Part shown: in pieces, positions 15,101 through 24,944 of the stretch | Layout: every line of letters begins with the position of its first letter | Numbering within the stretch: position 1 is the first letter of the stretch | Assembly (NCBI GenBank): GCA_003339415.1 | Contig: PDHQ01000039.1 | Span: 1 to 64,000 of the forward strand | Direction: 5' to 3' | DNA: 64,000 bases | Source of the DNA: Ophiocordyceps camponoti-saundersi (nom. inval.) | Taxonomy: Eukaryota; Ascomycota; Sordariomycetes; Hypocreales; Ophiocordycipitaceae | Notes under the pieces: generated by a model | The model's input: the letters and a program-made list of their open reading frames with translations, nothing else | Database searches by the model: none | Told to the model about the DNA's origin: nothing | Translations under genes and position numbers: made by a program

Positions 15101-15890
15101 TATAAGTTAAGGGGTAAAACGTTTTCTAGTTTAATTTTAAGAAATCGTATAAAGCGTTTAATTAATATATTATTTCCGATAAGCGGGATATATCGTATAA
15201 TTATAATTTAAGTTAGTTTTTTTAAGAATATACGGTAAATATATTTTAGCTAATAGTAAGTTTATCCCTAAAATTCTAATTAGATTATATAAAGAAAGTT
15301 ATCTTTATAAAAGTTAAAGTAAATAATATTATATATTTATTAAATAATAAATATTATTAATTTAACCTTATCGGGAGGTTATATAAGGTTAAGTTATATA
15401 TCCTAATAAACCGGGTTTATATTTTAATTTTAGATATAAAAGTTAACTTTACTTCTTTCTATTATTTCGTTATACGAAGCTAAAATCTTATTTATTACTA
15501 TTATTATAGTTAACGTATTTATTATTTCCTATTTAACTTCTAAAATTATAGAAGCTATATTATCGTTATTACGTTTCTAGAACGCTATTAAAAGTAATAT
15601 CGTATAATTAGTAAAAAGTACTAGGCTAAATATAGCTTTTTAGTAAGGATTTTATTATTAGTAAGTATTATATATTACCTTAATCTTTTAGTCTTAATAA
15701 TAGTATTAGGTAAAAATAGCTTTTTAGTAAAAACTAATATTAAGAAATAGGGTAAAAATATAAGTATCGGTTAATAGTAAGTATAAGGGCTTTTCGGTAT
15801 TATATAATACCTATCTTATTACTTTAGCTAATCTATAATTAATTAATAATAACTAGTATAATTACTAATTAATATTAAATAATCTTTATA

Positions 15891-16173
15891 CGTACGTATA
15901 AGTAAGAGAAAGTAAAGGTAACTTAAATTAAATATAATTAGAGATAAATATTTTTCCTTTATCGTACGAGGAAGAGCGGCTATATAGCTAGATAATACTT
16001 TACTTCTATACCCTTTTTCTTCTTATCTAAGCTACCTCTTACCTCCTAAGTTATATAAGGTATAACTTAGGTAGTAATATATATTTTGTTAGAGGCTTCC
16101 CTATATCCGTACTATCTTTTATATATATATCGTATAGTAGATATAAAGGGGTATAGAGAGATAATATCTAATA
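15891..16173 (+). repeat. 3' LTR, ~283 bp
   Basis: Direct copy of 8911-9193. The shared core includes GGAAGAGCGGCTATATAGCT and the end AGAGAGATAATATCTAATA. Confidence 0.82.
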
Positions 16174-16356
16174 TTTATTTTTAAAAATAAAGTTTTTATA
16201 TTTTAAGTTAAATATAATAATAAGATTACCGCTAAGAAGTTAATATATAATAATTATTATAAAATAGCTTATAGCTTTATTAATTTTCTAGATAATTTTT
16301 TAAGAAATAAGCGCTAAAACTTTATTAATTACTAGGATATCTTTTACTAAGATAAA
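16174..16356. other. AT-rich spacer
   Basis: Short RIP-like spacer between the LTR element and the Tc1/mariner relic. Nothing recognisable. Confidence 0.5.
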
Positions 16357-16358
16357 TA

Positions 16359-17536
16359 CCCCCTTTTTTATTCTCGCCGGAACTAAGTATATAAGGGGCG
16401 CTATAAGGGGGGCGGAGTTTAAGGTAAAGTTTATAATAATATTAGCCTAAGTTAAAGCTTTAAAAATAAAATCCGATTTTTTACCTATAGCTTTATAAAA
16501 TATAGCTTTAATTAATTTCTAAATAATATAAGAAATAATAATAAGTAAGCTAAATAAGTTCTTAGAAGCTTATTAGCGTTATTAAAGCTTAGTAAATATT
16601 ATATTAAGGATACTTTATATAAGGTAAAAATTTTATATAAAGATTACCTTAGTAAGTTTTTTATATATAGATTTTAAGATAAAATTTATTAAAATTTAAA
16701 AAATATTAATAAATAGGTTATTAAAGTTAATAATAACGTTATATTAACTTTTACTTATATATAAATATTATTAGGACTAATTAAGCTTTTAAATCTTACT
16801 ATTAAGTATTATCGGTATTAATAGTAAATTAGGAGGCGGACTGCCTTATAACCCTATATTTAGGGCTATTTTTTTAATAAAGTTAGATTTTAAAAAGTAG
16901 AAAGTATTAAATTTTTATAATATTATAATATTAAGTATAAATAGGGACCCTAATTATCTAAAATTATAAAAAAGTTAGTATTTAGAATAAAATAATATAT
17001 CTTATTATTAATATTATAATTTTAGCTTAATAATACTTATTAAATTTATTAATAAAATAATACCTTTATTTACTTATTAGAAATAATATATAAGGCTATT
17101 ATAAAACTATTTATCTCCTTAAATAATAATATTATAGCTAAATAGCTTAAATAGCTACCTTATAGCTTAGATTTTAATTTAATTAAATATATATAGCGTA
17201 TAATAAAAGCTATAATTATAAAAAATTAACGCGGTAAAAAAAGGCTTATAAGTAAAGCTTTTAAGGCCGTAATTAAAAAAGCTTAGGATAATATAAGTAA
17301 AGTATACCTATTATATTTAGTATATAGGATACCTTATCGGATCGAGTAAGTTATTACGGCTAAGGGCGGCTATACCTTATTCTAAGAAGATAAAGAAATA
17401 CCTTTCTATATAGCTAATTTCCCTAGTTATCGAGGTTACTATCTATTACGGCCTAGTATTCCTTATATCCGGCCTAATATCCCTAATTAGACCTAGCCCG
17501 GGCTCCTAGGCCCGCTAATAACACTAAAAAAGAGGG
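16359..17536 (+). mobile_element. Tc1/mariner DNA transposon relic, 1178 bp
   Basis: The left end reads CCCCCTTTTTTA and the right end TAAAAAAGAGGG, its inverted complement with one mismatch. Each end is flanked by TA (16357-16358 and 17537-17538), the target-site copy of the Tc1/mariner superfamily. The length is typical. One forward frame carries Tc1/mariner transposase traces (see the pseudogene entry). All coding capacity is destroyed by RIP-type stops. The element forms the right edge of the AT-rich block. Confidence 0.88.
16381..17385 (+). pseudogene. RIP-killed Tc1/mariner transposase
   Basis: Read in the frame with codons starting at 17041, 17155 and so on, the DNA contains many TAA/TAG codons that fit CAA, CAG or TGG before RIP. 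Allowing C-to-T and G-to-A reversals, codons from about 17050 fit F/x-Q-Q-D-N-A-P-I-H, those at 17155-17186 fit L-P-Y-S-P-D-L-N-P-I, and those at 17347-17382 read Q-V-I-T-A-K-G-G-Y-T. These are the second-aspartate block, the third-acidic-residue block and the C-terminal block of Tc1-like DDE transposases, all in one frame. About 42 codons separate the second Asp from the residue after NPI, more than the usual 34, so an indel or a divergent subgroup is possible. The frame ends at TAA 17383-17385. The 5' limit is approximate. Confidence 0.85.
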
Positions 17537-17538
17537 TA

Positions 17539-18313
17539 TTGACAATCATTCAGGGTGAGCAGTGTACATAAGCGCGGGTGCCCTTTAGAATTAACTCCGT
17601 AGTAGACTAGCTTTCCCCGCATTTCGCTTACCCCTCTTGTCTCTTGCAACTTGTCCGTGTGTTATAATTTAATAGATCTTAAGCTGTATGGCATTCTTGA
17701 TACATATTCTATCTATTCGTTATATCGTCACAACATACGGACAGTATCTATCTAGTTTACCACATATCTTTATTGCGGTCGTTGCTCACACAGGCCGCTC
17801 ACCGGCTGAAGGCATCAGGAAATGCTCCATCGCGTATTCGTGGAACCTATAATACTCTGATGTCTGGCCCTATTTTGTTTTGCATCATTCATTCTTCCTC
17901 AACATCTGAATACGGAACCTTGACTAGTCCAATGAGTACGTGCTGACTTTCCCGCAATAGCTCATTTGATCTGCTATAGGCAAGTCAGTTCTCCACGACC
18001 AAATATCCTTCGCCTGCCTATTTTCTCGTCCTTCCAAGGTTGAAGCTTTTCGCGTTTCTCCCCAGCCACGGGCAAGGCCATACATACATATAGCCAACCT
18101 CCGTAGCGGATCGGATCAGGTAGGTACGCCGTGAGCGTCTGTGACCGGCATTTGGTCAGGCTCACTTAGGAGATTGGGTACTTCATTGGGACTCTGGCCA
18201 AGGCCTGTCTTTCAGTCGTCTTGTCTCTGTCATGAACACCAGCCTACCGTTCCAAAACCCCAATTTAGTCATCTAATACTCAAGACTCAACAGTGACTAC
18301 AGTGCATCCTGGT
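17539..18313. other. Normal-composition spacer with the pps1 promoter
   Basis: Composition changes abruptly to normal fungal DNA with frequent CA and TG. This stretch should hold the promoter and 5' UTR of the downstream phosphatase gene. I see no other gene or clear motif. Confidence 0.6.
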
Positions 18314-20464
18314 ATGGCCACAGTTGCTCTATCCAGGCCCATCCAACACAAAACGACCTCTGATTTACCTCATGCCATAAAATCGGCCCACAAACTAGAC
18401 CATGTCGGTTCTTCGCCCTCTACTCATTCGGCGCCGTGTCCTACTCCTTCACCCAACAATCTTTTCGCCGCCTGTTCCACAGAATCTATAGGCTCCGAGA
18501 CCGACACGCTACTCGCCTGTCCCGGGAGCCTCGATGACATACGGCAGGGATCATTGCTATATCCTCCAGAAGGATATGCCCGCGTCGATGCCGGCCGCCT
18601 ATCTATCTATGAGATTACTGCGGATCAAATCGCACAAGCCGTGGACTTCGCCGCTAGGCAGCCTCTCCCTCCTGTCTCCCTGGTTTTTCCCTGGCTACAC
18701 GGGCTGAACCCGAATAACCGTACTCAGCAGGCATTTTTCACAAGTCGCTGTCGTTCCCTCAAGAAGACACCAGCATGTCTCCGAGGTGTGACTCTTGTCA
18801 AGGCCAACGGCGACCTGAGCGTTGAACGCTTGAAAGGCGCCATTGCGCCCGACGAATTTATGCGCCGAAGTGGCGGTCCTGCTGCATTCATCGAGGCTGA
18901 TCCGGTAGATGGCTTCTCAGTTCGAAATTTCCAGATACAGACAGCCAAAGTTGCATTCACCTCTGACTTGGTCATATATGGTGACGACCCTGTCGAGGTT
19001 CGCAAGGTCTCGTGGGATGTTGCAGGTGCTCAAAGTCAGTGGCGGCAACAGCATGCGTCTCAAGACCACTCTCTCCCTCACTACAATACATTCATGTGCA
19101 CGAGCACCTTTCGTGATTTCGAGGATAGCCACGACGATCTCGTTTCCATCGACTCTCATGGCAATTTAACAGGCAATGTTCTAGATTTGGCTCAACAGGA
19201 ACGCAGGGAAATGTGGAACATGACCCAAACATCCGAGATATCTCACAACGTCTTTATGGGTCCAACACCGGAGCTTCGAGGTGCCGAAGAGAAAAAGTTC
19301 GATGTTCTGATCGAGTGTTCTGACCTAGGTCGGCTGAATCCGACTGCTTTGCGGCTAATTGCCGAGAACGTGGAAGACACGGGAACTCAGGTCTTTGTCA
19401 ATTTTCCTTCATCGGGCAGCATATTGCCCCCAACCTGGTCAAACGACGAGGCCGACAGTATCCTCGAGACTTGCCGCTGGATTTTCCACTTATCCCATGG
19501 CATACGTGCAAAAGTGGATGCCTCTAGTTCAATTTCTCACGGCGATACGAAGAGATGCGAGCGACAGCCTGGTAACAGTCGACCCCGAAAAATACTCATA
19601 CACTGCGCGGATGGGTACACGGAATCATCTATGTTAGGGATTGCTTACTTGAGCTTTAGCATCGGCTGCCCTGTTCACGAGGCGTGGCTTCTTCTTCATA
19701 CGTCGAAGCGGCGGAATTTCTTTGCCTATCCGACGGATGTGGCTTTATTGACAGCATTATCGCCTCGTCTTCTGAAAGAGTCTCCGACTTGTGCTGGCCG
19801 GTCTTTGGTAGACATAACCAAGATATTTAATAACGAGCCAGGTTGGCTACAGTGGCTAGACGGGTCCTTTCCCAGCAGAATTCTCGACTACCTGTATCTT
19901 GGCAACTTGGGTCACGCCAACAACCCGGACCTTCTCAAGGAATTGGGAATCAGACAGATTCTAAGCGTTGGGGAAACAGTCGCGTGGCGAGAGGGTGAAA
20001 TGGATGACTGGGGTCCGGAAAACATCTGCGTCGTGCAAGAGGTCCAGGACAATGGCATAGACACTCTCACGGACCAGTTCGGCCGGTGCCTCGAGTTCAT
20101 TGGTGAGTTCAGGACTTCACTCGAGCGACTTTACGACGCTTGTTTACTGTTCGCAGGTAATGGAATGCGCAAAAGAGTAGCTACACTGGTTCATTGTCGG
20201 GTTGGTGTGTCTCGCAGTGCTACTATCTGCATCGCCGAAGTTATGCGAGCTCTCCGTATGACCCTGCCACGCGCCTATTGCTTTGTTAGAGCTCGGCGTT
20301 TGAACGTTATAATTCAGCCGCATCTGCAGTTTGTGTATGAACTGTTGAAGTGGGAAGAACATTTGAGAAGAGACGGCAAATCAGAATCTTGGGTAAAGAG
20401 GGAGCTAGAGTGGGGAGAGATGGCTCGTGAGATTGCCTCGATGAATCGTCCATATTTGCGATGA
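18314..20464 (+). CDS. pps1: Dual-specificity protein phosphatase, Pps1-like
   Basis: Cytosolic phosphatase of the yeast Pps1 type, which removes phosphate from Tyr and Ser/Thr and acts in S-phase control. Proposed exons are 18314-20102 and 20157-20464 (698 aa). The intron (54 nt, GTGAGT..CGCAG) has no stop and keeps the frame, so the unspliced DNA also reads through; splicing restores the junction E-F-I-G-N-G-M-R. The C-terminal DSP domain has the full signature H-C-R-V-G-V-S-R (Cys about 610, Arg present) followed by an alpha-helical tail. A first PTP-like domain reads H-C-A-D-G-Y-T-E (Cys about 431), where the essential Arg is Glu, so it is probably non-catalytic. The start is the first in-frame ATG; the frame is open further upstream only through a GTG. 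The gene is convergent with atg18. Confidence 0.88.
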   Translation: MATVALSRPIQHKTTSDLPHAIKSAHKLDHVGSSPSTHSAPCPTPSPNNLFAACSTESIGSETDTLLACPGSLDDIRQGSLLYPPEGYARVDAGRLSIYEITADQIAQAVDFAARQPLPPVSLVFPWLHGLNPNNRTQQAFFTSRCRSLKKTPACLRGVTLVKANGDLSVERLKGAIAPDEFMRRSGGPAAFIEADPVDGFSVRNFQIQTAKVAFTSDLVIYGDDPVEVRKVSWDVAGAQSQWRQQHASQDHSLPHYNTFMCTSTFRDFEDSHDDLVSIDSHGNLTGNVLDLAQQERREMWNMTQTSEISHNVFMGPTPELRGAEEKKFDVLIECSDLGRLNPTALRLIAENVEDTGTQVFVNFPSSGSILPPTWSNDEADSILETCRWIFHLSHGIRAKVDASSSISHGDTKRCERQPGNSRPRKILIHCADGYTESSMLGIAYLSFSIGCPVHEAWLLLHTSKRRNFFAYPTDVALLTALSPRLLKESPTCAGRSLVDITKIFNNEPGWLQWLDGSFPSRILDYLYLGNLGHANNPDLLKELGIRQILSVGETVAWREGEMDDWGPENICVVQEVQDNGIDTLTDQFGRCLEFIGEFRTSLERLYDACLLFAGNGMRKRVATLVHCRVGVSRSATICIAEVMRALRMTLPRAYCFVRARRLNVIIQPHLQFVYELLKWEEHLRRDGKSESWVKRELEWGEMAREIASMNRPYLR

Positions 20465-21138
20465 AGGAACTCGCGTCGTCAGGATTTCTTTCTGGCATGC
20501 TCGGCTACCGGGATCTCTTCTGTCGGGGAGTTGGCTGCTTTCCTCATGATATTGGGGCAATCTTCTTTATTGCGACTCGGTGGGCGTACCTATGTGTTAT
20601 TGGTTTCTTCTGGATGGACGCCCGCTATGGCATGTAGCGTGTGCATATCAAGATCACGCAGATGACGATCGGCACATCTCAGACTTGTCACGGATCTCTA
20701 GGCACAAAATGAACGCCTCTGATTTCGCTCGCTTTAAGCCATCGTCAGGGTTGCCATAAGCCCGAATTGAGTTATGCGGCCGGTCACTGCATTTGCGGTT
20801 ATTCAAAATTTACATCGTATAGGAACCCGACAACTACTCGAAGTCGGGGGTCAAAATTCTGCAGGTCGAGAGAGGTTCCCACGGTTATGGATTCCTACGC
20901 AATCGGCACGGCCGGCGTAATCTCAGGATACGCTTCTTCAAAAATTTGTGGGACAACGAACGAGACGCGTGGACAGAAACATGAGACATTAGGGGCTTTC
21001 ATTAGCAGAATGGGGTTTGAAGAAATGATCTGGACATATCTGAGCGCAGCAACTGTATGCAAGCTATGAGAATTTCCCTTAGACAGCGGCGTCATGAACG
21101 AGGTGTCACTACGCCGTCCTGGAAACCCCGCTGCAGGC
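20465..21138. other. Convergent 3' spacer
   Basis: About 670 bases between the ends of pps1 and atg18, expected to hold both 3' UTRs. A 100-codon open frame at 20767-21069 has no recognisable content and is treated as chance. Confidence 0.6.
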
Positions 21139-22698
21139 TCAAGTCTGAAAACCGTACGTGGATGCTTCATTCCTGTCATCTCCTTCTAAGACGCTGGAAG
21201 CCAAGTTAGCTATCGACCAGCACAAGGGTGATGATCTTGGCGAGTCAACTCACGTAAACTGCTTCACCAAGTAGCCCTCGCCACCATTTTCCATGTCGAT
21301 GTTATAGACGTAGAATCCTCCATCGCTCGTCACCACCATCACCTGGGGACTACTGCAGCTCATAGCAACGACGCTGCGTAAAGGGCCGGTAATATTCCCA
21401 CCAGCTGAGCGAGCCGTGGCCCCTGAGGATGTAGACTTCGGGATCTTGATGTAGGCAAAGTCTCTCATGGGTTCCCACATTTCAGTTACCGATTGAGGCA
21501 GATACGAGCCAACAACGCCGGCGACGCCACGGCCCATGAACTGTGAGGATCGGCGGAGAATGGTGCCGAAGGAGCCACTTTGCCTTCGATGCCCCTGCTG
21601 GTTCGCCCCCGGCGGTCCGAAGCTCGAATCGACCGCGTCACTTCTGGGAGACTCGGCCTGGCTGTTGGCTGGGGAGTCCCCATCATCATGGCTCCTGGCA
21701 CCCGCCCAGCGATCTTGACTGGGAGAGCAAGGGGGCTCAATAGGAGCTCCTGCAGGCGTCGTGCTTCCGGGAGGTATTCCAAGACGGAAAATATGAACGG
21801 TATCAGATGCAGAGGAGACGCAAAGTAAGGTGGAGCTGAGATTGAATGACATGCTGGAGATGGTAGAAGGGTAGGTTCCTCGTCTAAACTGGTACAGCTT
21901 CTGACCTCGCGGAACAGAAAACACTCGGATGATGGTGCCGGTCTCGCTAGCCGTGGCAAGCATTGTCCCGTCATTATTCAGGCACATACAGCTCAACGGC
22001 GATCGATGTGCCTCAATGACGTTGACGGCCTTGAGAGTTAGAGTGTCGAAGACAAGAACCTCGCCGGAGGTGGGCGCGACGTATGTTGACAGGGGTGGCG
22101 CATGGGAAGGTCGTTTCGAGTCCGAATTCTGTCGAGGTTTTGGAAGAGGATACGCTATGAAGCAGTTGTCGGAAGAAGGTGAGAGTGCGCAGATAGCCGT
22201 TGGATTCGGTGAGGTGGGTATAGTGTAGAGGAGACTCATGTTACTTATGTCGTAAACATAGATCTCTTCTTCTAGTACGACGGCCAGTCGCTTCCTGTTC
22301 AAGCGAACGGCCAGAACGGCTGAGGGAAAGGTGAGCTCACATATCACCGTCGACCTCTGTGATACCGTCGTGGATCAGCGTCGGAAGGAGAAACGTGGGG
22401 CAGACAGGGCAGCATACCTTGGTATTCTGTATGATGAGATGGCGGGGAGAGAGAATTAAGGCGACGAGTGAAGTGGAGAAGAGCATCTCGATGAGGGCAA
22501 TGTTGCCATCGTCACTGCTGAATATTCTGGAAAAGGGCTCCGTATGATAGATGCGAAAACCCTTGGAGGTAGCTGCCGAGGAACCAGCATCGTTATAATC
22601 AAGACGAGGAAGATGGTTACGTCTCGGGACAACTGACCAACAGCAAGACAGCTGTGATCCTGATTGAAGGTAATGAAATTGAGCGACAGGCTTGCCAT
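21139..22698 (-). CDS. atg18: Autophagy PROPPIN Atg18
   Basis: WD40-type beta-propeller that binds PI3P/PI(3,5)P2 and works with Atg2 in autophagosome formation and vacuole maintenance. Proposed exons on the minus strand are 22698-22638, 22572-22418, 22356-21254 and 21193-21139 (457 aa). The introns are 65, 61 and 60 nt with GT..AG ends. Splicing gives the family blocks [30 protein letters not shown] and F-R-R-G (about 229-232), the last being the lipid-binding motif. The last intron matters: without it the protein would stop after K-Q-F-T, whereas with it the tail runs on through V-L-E-G-D-D-R. The start is the ATG just before the conserved N-terminal strand; an open frame upstream is unrelated in content. 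An acidic/serine-rich loop lies between blades. Confidence 0.92.
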
Positions 22699-23140
22699 GT
22701 CGACGCCCCCGAGCGGGACACTGCGGACTAGGCCTGGGAGGTTCTGCGAGAAACAGTTGTGCGTACTTCTGACGAGAGTTCTTGGTATGACGTCGCCCCC
22801 TCGCGGAGAGGATTCAGACAGGTCGTTGCTGTCTGACACTGATTATACCATGAGCTTGGCGATCGAGGAGGGAGTGGTGAGCGGCTAGGCTGATTGCCCG
22901 GTTGGCTTGGATGACTGCAGGGTTGAATTCGTCCGTGCTAGGTGGTTGAATGAGGTGTCTGAAAGGCGGACTGCGAGGACATATCTATGAATCAAGGGAT
23001 CGCTGCAGCTGTCGGCACCCAATATTGGTTACTCCGTATCCGTAGTGAGGGGCGGAAAGCGTGAGGAGGACTAGGTAGGCACTCGGAGAGTGGAAAAGGG
23101 GAGCGTATGTAAGAAATTAACTTGCCTATTAGGTACCCGT
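22699..23140. promoter_or_regulatory. atg18 upstream region
   Basis: Normal-composition DNA upstream of atg18 (minus strand), ending at the first TRIM-like element. No specific site is claimed. Confidence 0.5.
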
Positions 23141-23145
23141 AGAAA

Positions 23146-23303
23146 AGAAAGAAAAGATAGTGCCTTAAGCAGTAAGACGGTCGTGCTCAATTTGACCTAA
23201 GGATGATGATCTGTCTAGAAAGGGGGGAGGGGGGTCGTGCCAATTTATGCCCCAAGCCGTACCAAACGTGCCTTCCGTGGCAGGGCCTCATGCCTGCCCA
23301 TCA
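23146..23303. repeat. Element A left terminal repeat
   Basis: Differs from 23771-23928 at three sites only, each a CA/TG to TA change in the right copy. Confidence 0.9.
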
Positions 23304-23770
23304 AGTCCATCACCAATAACGCAGATAAAGGGGAATTCGACCCTCCGTCTCTTAAAGCCTCGTTAAGGCACTATTTAACCGGCAGAAAAAAACCCTCGCG
23401 GGCAATAGAAGACAGGTATCCGGGCTATCCTTAGCTATTAACGGAGCCGAAAAAAATAAGCTATATAGGGCAAAGGCCACTCAAGGCATATATAGAAGAA
23501 ATAGAAGAAAAGAAGCCGGCAGGCCGAGCATCGCTCCAGGCCATAGAAGGTCGAAGAAGAAGAAGGCCACATAAGCAGAAGAGGTAAAAGGCCCCTAAGG
23601 GTAGCGGCGTCGGTAGCCGGGCTCGTAGGCAGTCGTTATCGCCGGAGTCGTTATCGCGGCGGGCGGTAGGTAAAGGTAGCAGCGGCAGCGGCAGGCGTAG
23701 GCAAATTAGACATTATCGTGATCAGAAGAAGGTCGTCACCCGGGCCTTGCGGCCCCCTATCTCGGTCACT

Positions 23771-23928
23771 AGAAAGAAAAGATAGTGCCTTAAGCAGTAA
23801 GACGGTCGTGCTTAATTTGACCTAAGGATAATGATCTGTCTAGAAAGGGGGGAGGGGGGTCGTGCCAATTTATGCCCTAAGCCGTACCAAACGTGCCTTC
23901 CGTGGCAGGGCCTCATGCCTGCCCATCA
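23771..23928. repeat. Element A right terminal repeat
   Basis: Near-identical direct copy of 23146-23303. It has CTTAATTTG where the left has CTCAATTTG, GATAATGATC for GATGATGATC, and GCCCTAAG for GCCCCAAG. Confidence 0.9.
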
Positions 23929-23956
23929 AGAAACTAGGTACCTGCCTAGGTACTAC

Positions 23957-24118
23957 AGAAGAACAGTATGAGTGCCTCAAAGCAGCAAAATGGCCGTGCT
24001 CAATTTGACCTAAGGATGGTTGATCTGTCTGGAAGAGGGGGAGAGGGGGGTGTGCCAATTTATGCTCGCGGCCGTACTAATCGTGCTTTCAGTGGCAGGG
24101 CGTTTTGACTGCCCACCA
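23957..24118. repeat. Diverged solo copy of the element A terminal repeat
   Basis: Third, more diverged copy in the same orientation. It shares CAATTTGACCTAAGGATG, GATCTGTCT, GTGCCAATTTATGC and GTGGCAGGGC, and ends CCCACCA like the repeats of element B. No partner repeat or target duplication was found, so it could be a solo LTR. Confidence 0.72.
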
Positions 24119-24136
24119 GCGACGTACATACACCCG

Positions 24137-24301
24137 AGATAAACAGGATAGACGGCTACATCGGCTAAAGAGAGTCAATTTAGTAGGCCCCAAAAAGGGG
24201 GAGTAAGAGATGATGTCCACGATAAGTCTAACCCGGCCGGTACGTGCCAATTTAAACCCCCAATCAGCCTCCTCGGCGCCTGCCTCCACAGGCCGCCACC
24301 A
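24137..24301. repeat. Element B left terminal repeat
   Basis: Identical to 24775-24939 except GGCTACATCGG here against GGCTATATCGG, a CA-to-TA difference. Confidence 0.92.
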
Positions 24302-24774
24302 AGTTTTTCACCCAATTTTCAGCAGCAGAAGAAGAAGAAGAAGAGGCCGGCCCGTCTCGCGATCCTCGAAGAAGCAGAAAAAACAGAAAATATAGGGGCA
24401 CTCCGGCCCAAAAATACACACGGCAACGACGGCCGGAATAGAGGCACACAGGCCAGATAAAAGCAGAAGACAAAGGGCACTCCGGCCCGGGCACGACGAC
24501 CCAAAGAAACAGAAAAAACAGAGGCATCGGCGGCGTAGGGTGGTATTCTTCTCTCTCAAAAGCAGTAACGGCAGCACCGGCAGCGGCGGCGGCGGTAGAA
24601 GGTGATTATCGTCGGTAGCAGTAGTAGTAGCAGTGCCGGCGGCAGGGCAGAGAGGTATCGTCATCGCCTTCGTCAACGGCGGCGGCAGCAGCGGCGGCAG
24701 ATATCGTGAAAAATAGACATTATCGAAGGAGACGGTCGGCACCACGGGGCTATAGCCCCCCTATCTCGGTCACC

Positions 24775-24939
24775 AGATAAACAGGATAGACGGCTATATC
24801 GGCTAAAGAGAGTCAATTTAGTAGGCCCCAAAAAGGGGGAGTAAGAGATGATGTCCACGATAAGTCTAACCCGGCCGGTACGTGCCAATTTAAACCCCCA
24901 ATCAGCCTCCTCGGCGCCTGCCTCCACAGGCCGCCACCA
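24775..24939. repeat. Element B right terminal repeat
   Basis: Direct copy of 24137-24301 with one mismatch of RIP type. Confidence 0.92.
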
Positions 24940-24944
24940 ACCCG

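Larger units (their letters stand above)
8911..16173 (+). mobile_element. RIP-degraded LTR retrotransposon with ~283 bp LTRs
   Basis: Direct repeats at 8911-9193 and 15891-16173 enclose about 6.7 kb, giving a total near 7.26 kb, a usual size for an LTR retrotransposon. The repeats contain TACGTATA near the start and end in ATATCTAATA, plausible relics of TG..CA. A pyrimidine-rich leader lies at about 9605-9670. Around 14233-14280 one + strand frame reads F-I-Y-S-D-N-K-G-G-I-E-A-I, which resembles the D-N-x-x-A-I part of a pol RNase H domain and suggests + orientation. Stops are everywhere, so the element is dead. Copia versus Gypsy type cannot be decided by eye. Confidence 0.72.
23146..23928. 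mobile_element. TRIM-like element A (783 bp)
   Basis: Direct terminal repeats of 158 bp (23146-23303 and 23771-23928) enclose about 467 bp without a meaningful open frame. The element is bounded by AGAAA at 23141-23145 and 23929-23933, a fitting 5-bp target-site duplication, although AGAAA also resembles the repeat's first bases. The repeats begin AGAAAGAAAAG and end CCCATCA, so they lack TG..CA. Just before the right repeat the internal part has CCCCCTATCTCGGTCAC, shared with element B. Size and layout fit a terminal-repeat retrotransposon in miniature, a non-autonomous LTR derivative. No primer-binding site is evident, so the class is inference. Confidence 0.7.
24137..24939. mobile_element. 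TRIM-like element B (803 bp)
   Basis: Direct terminal repeats of 165 bp (24137-24301 and 24775-24939) with a single mismatch enclose about 473 bp rich in GAA and CGG/CAG triplets. ACCCG at 24132-24136 and 24940-24944 is a good 5-bp target-site duplication. Layout and size match element A. Both repeats contain GTGCCAATTTA and end in C-C-A-Y-C-A; both internal parts begin AGT; both carry TAGACATTATCG and CCCCCTATCTCGGTCAC before the right repeat. A and B are therefore diverged members of one family. No protein is encoded. Confidence 0.78.

Noticed and set aside
20767..21069. 100-codon plus-strand frame between pps1 and atg18
   Set aside because: No recognisable content, lies in a convergent spacer and overlaps the last atg18 intron/exon region on the other strand nearby.
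22699..22839. N-terminal extension of Atg18 from an upstream in-frame ATG
   Set aside because: The added residues do not resemble the family; the usual start lies directly before the N-F-I-T-F-N-Q-D strand.
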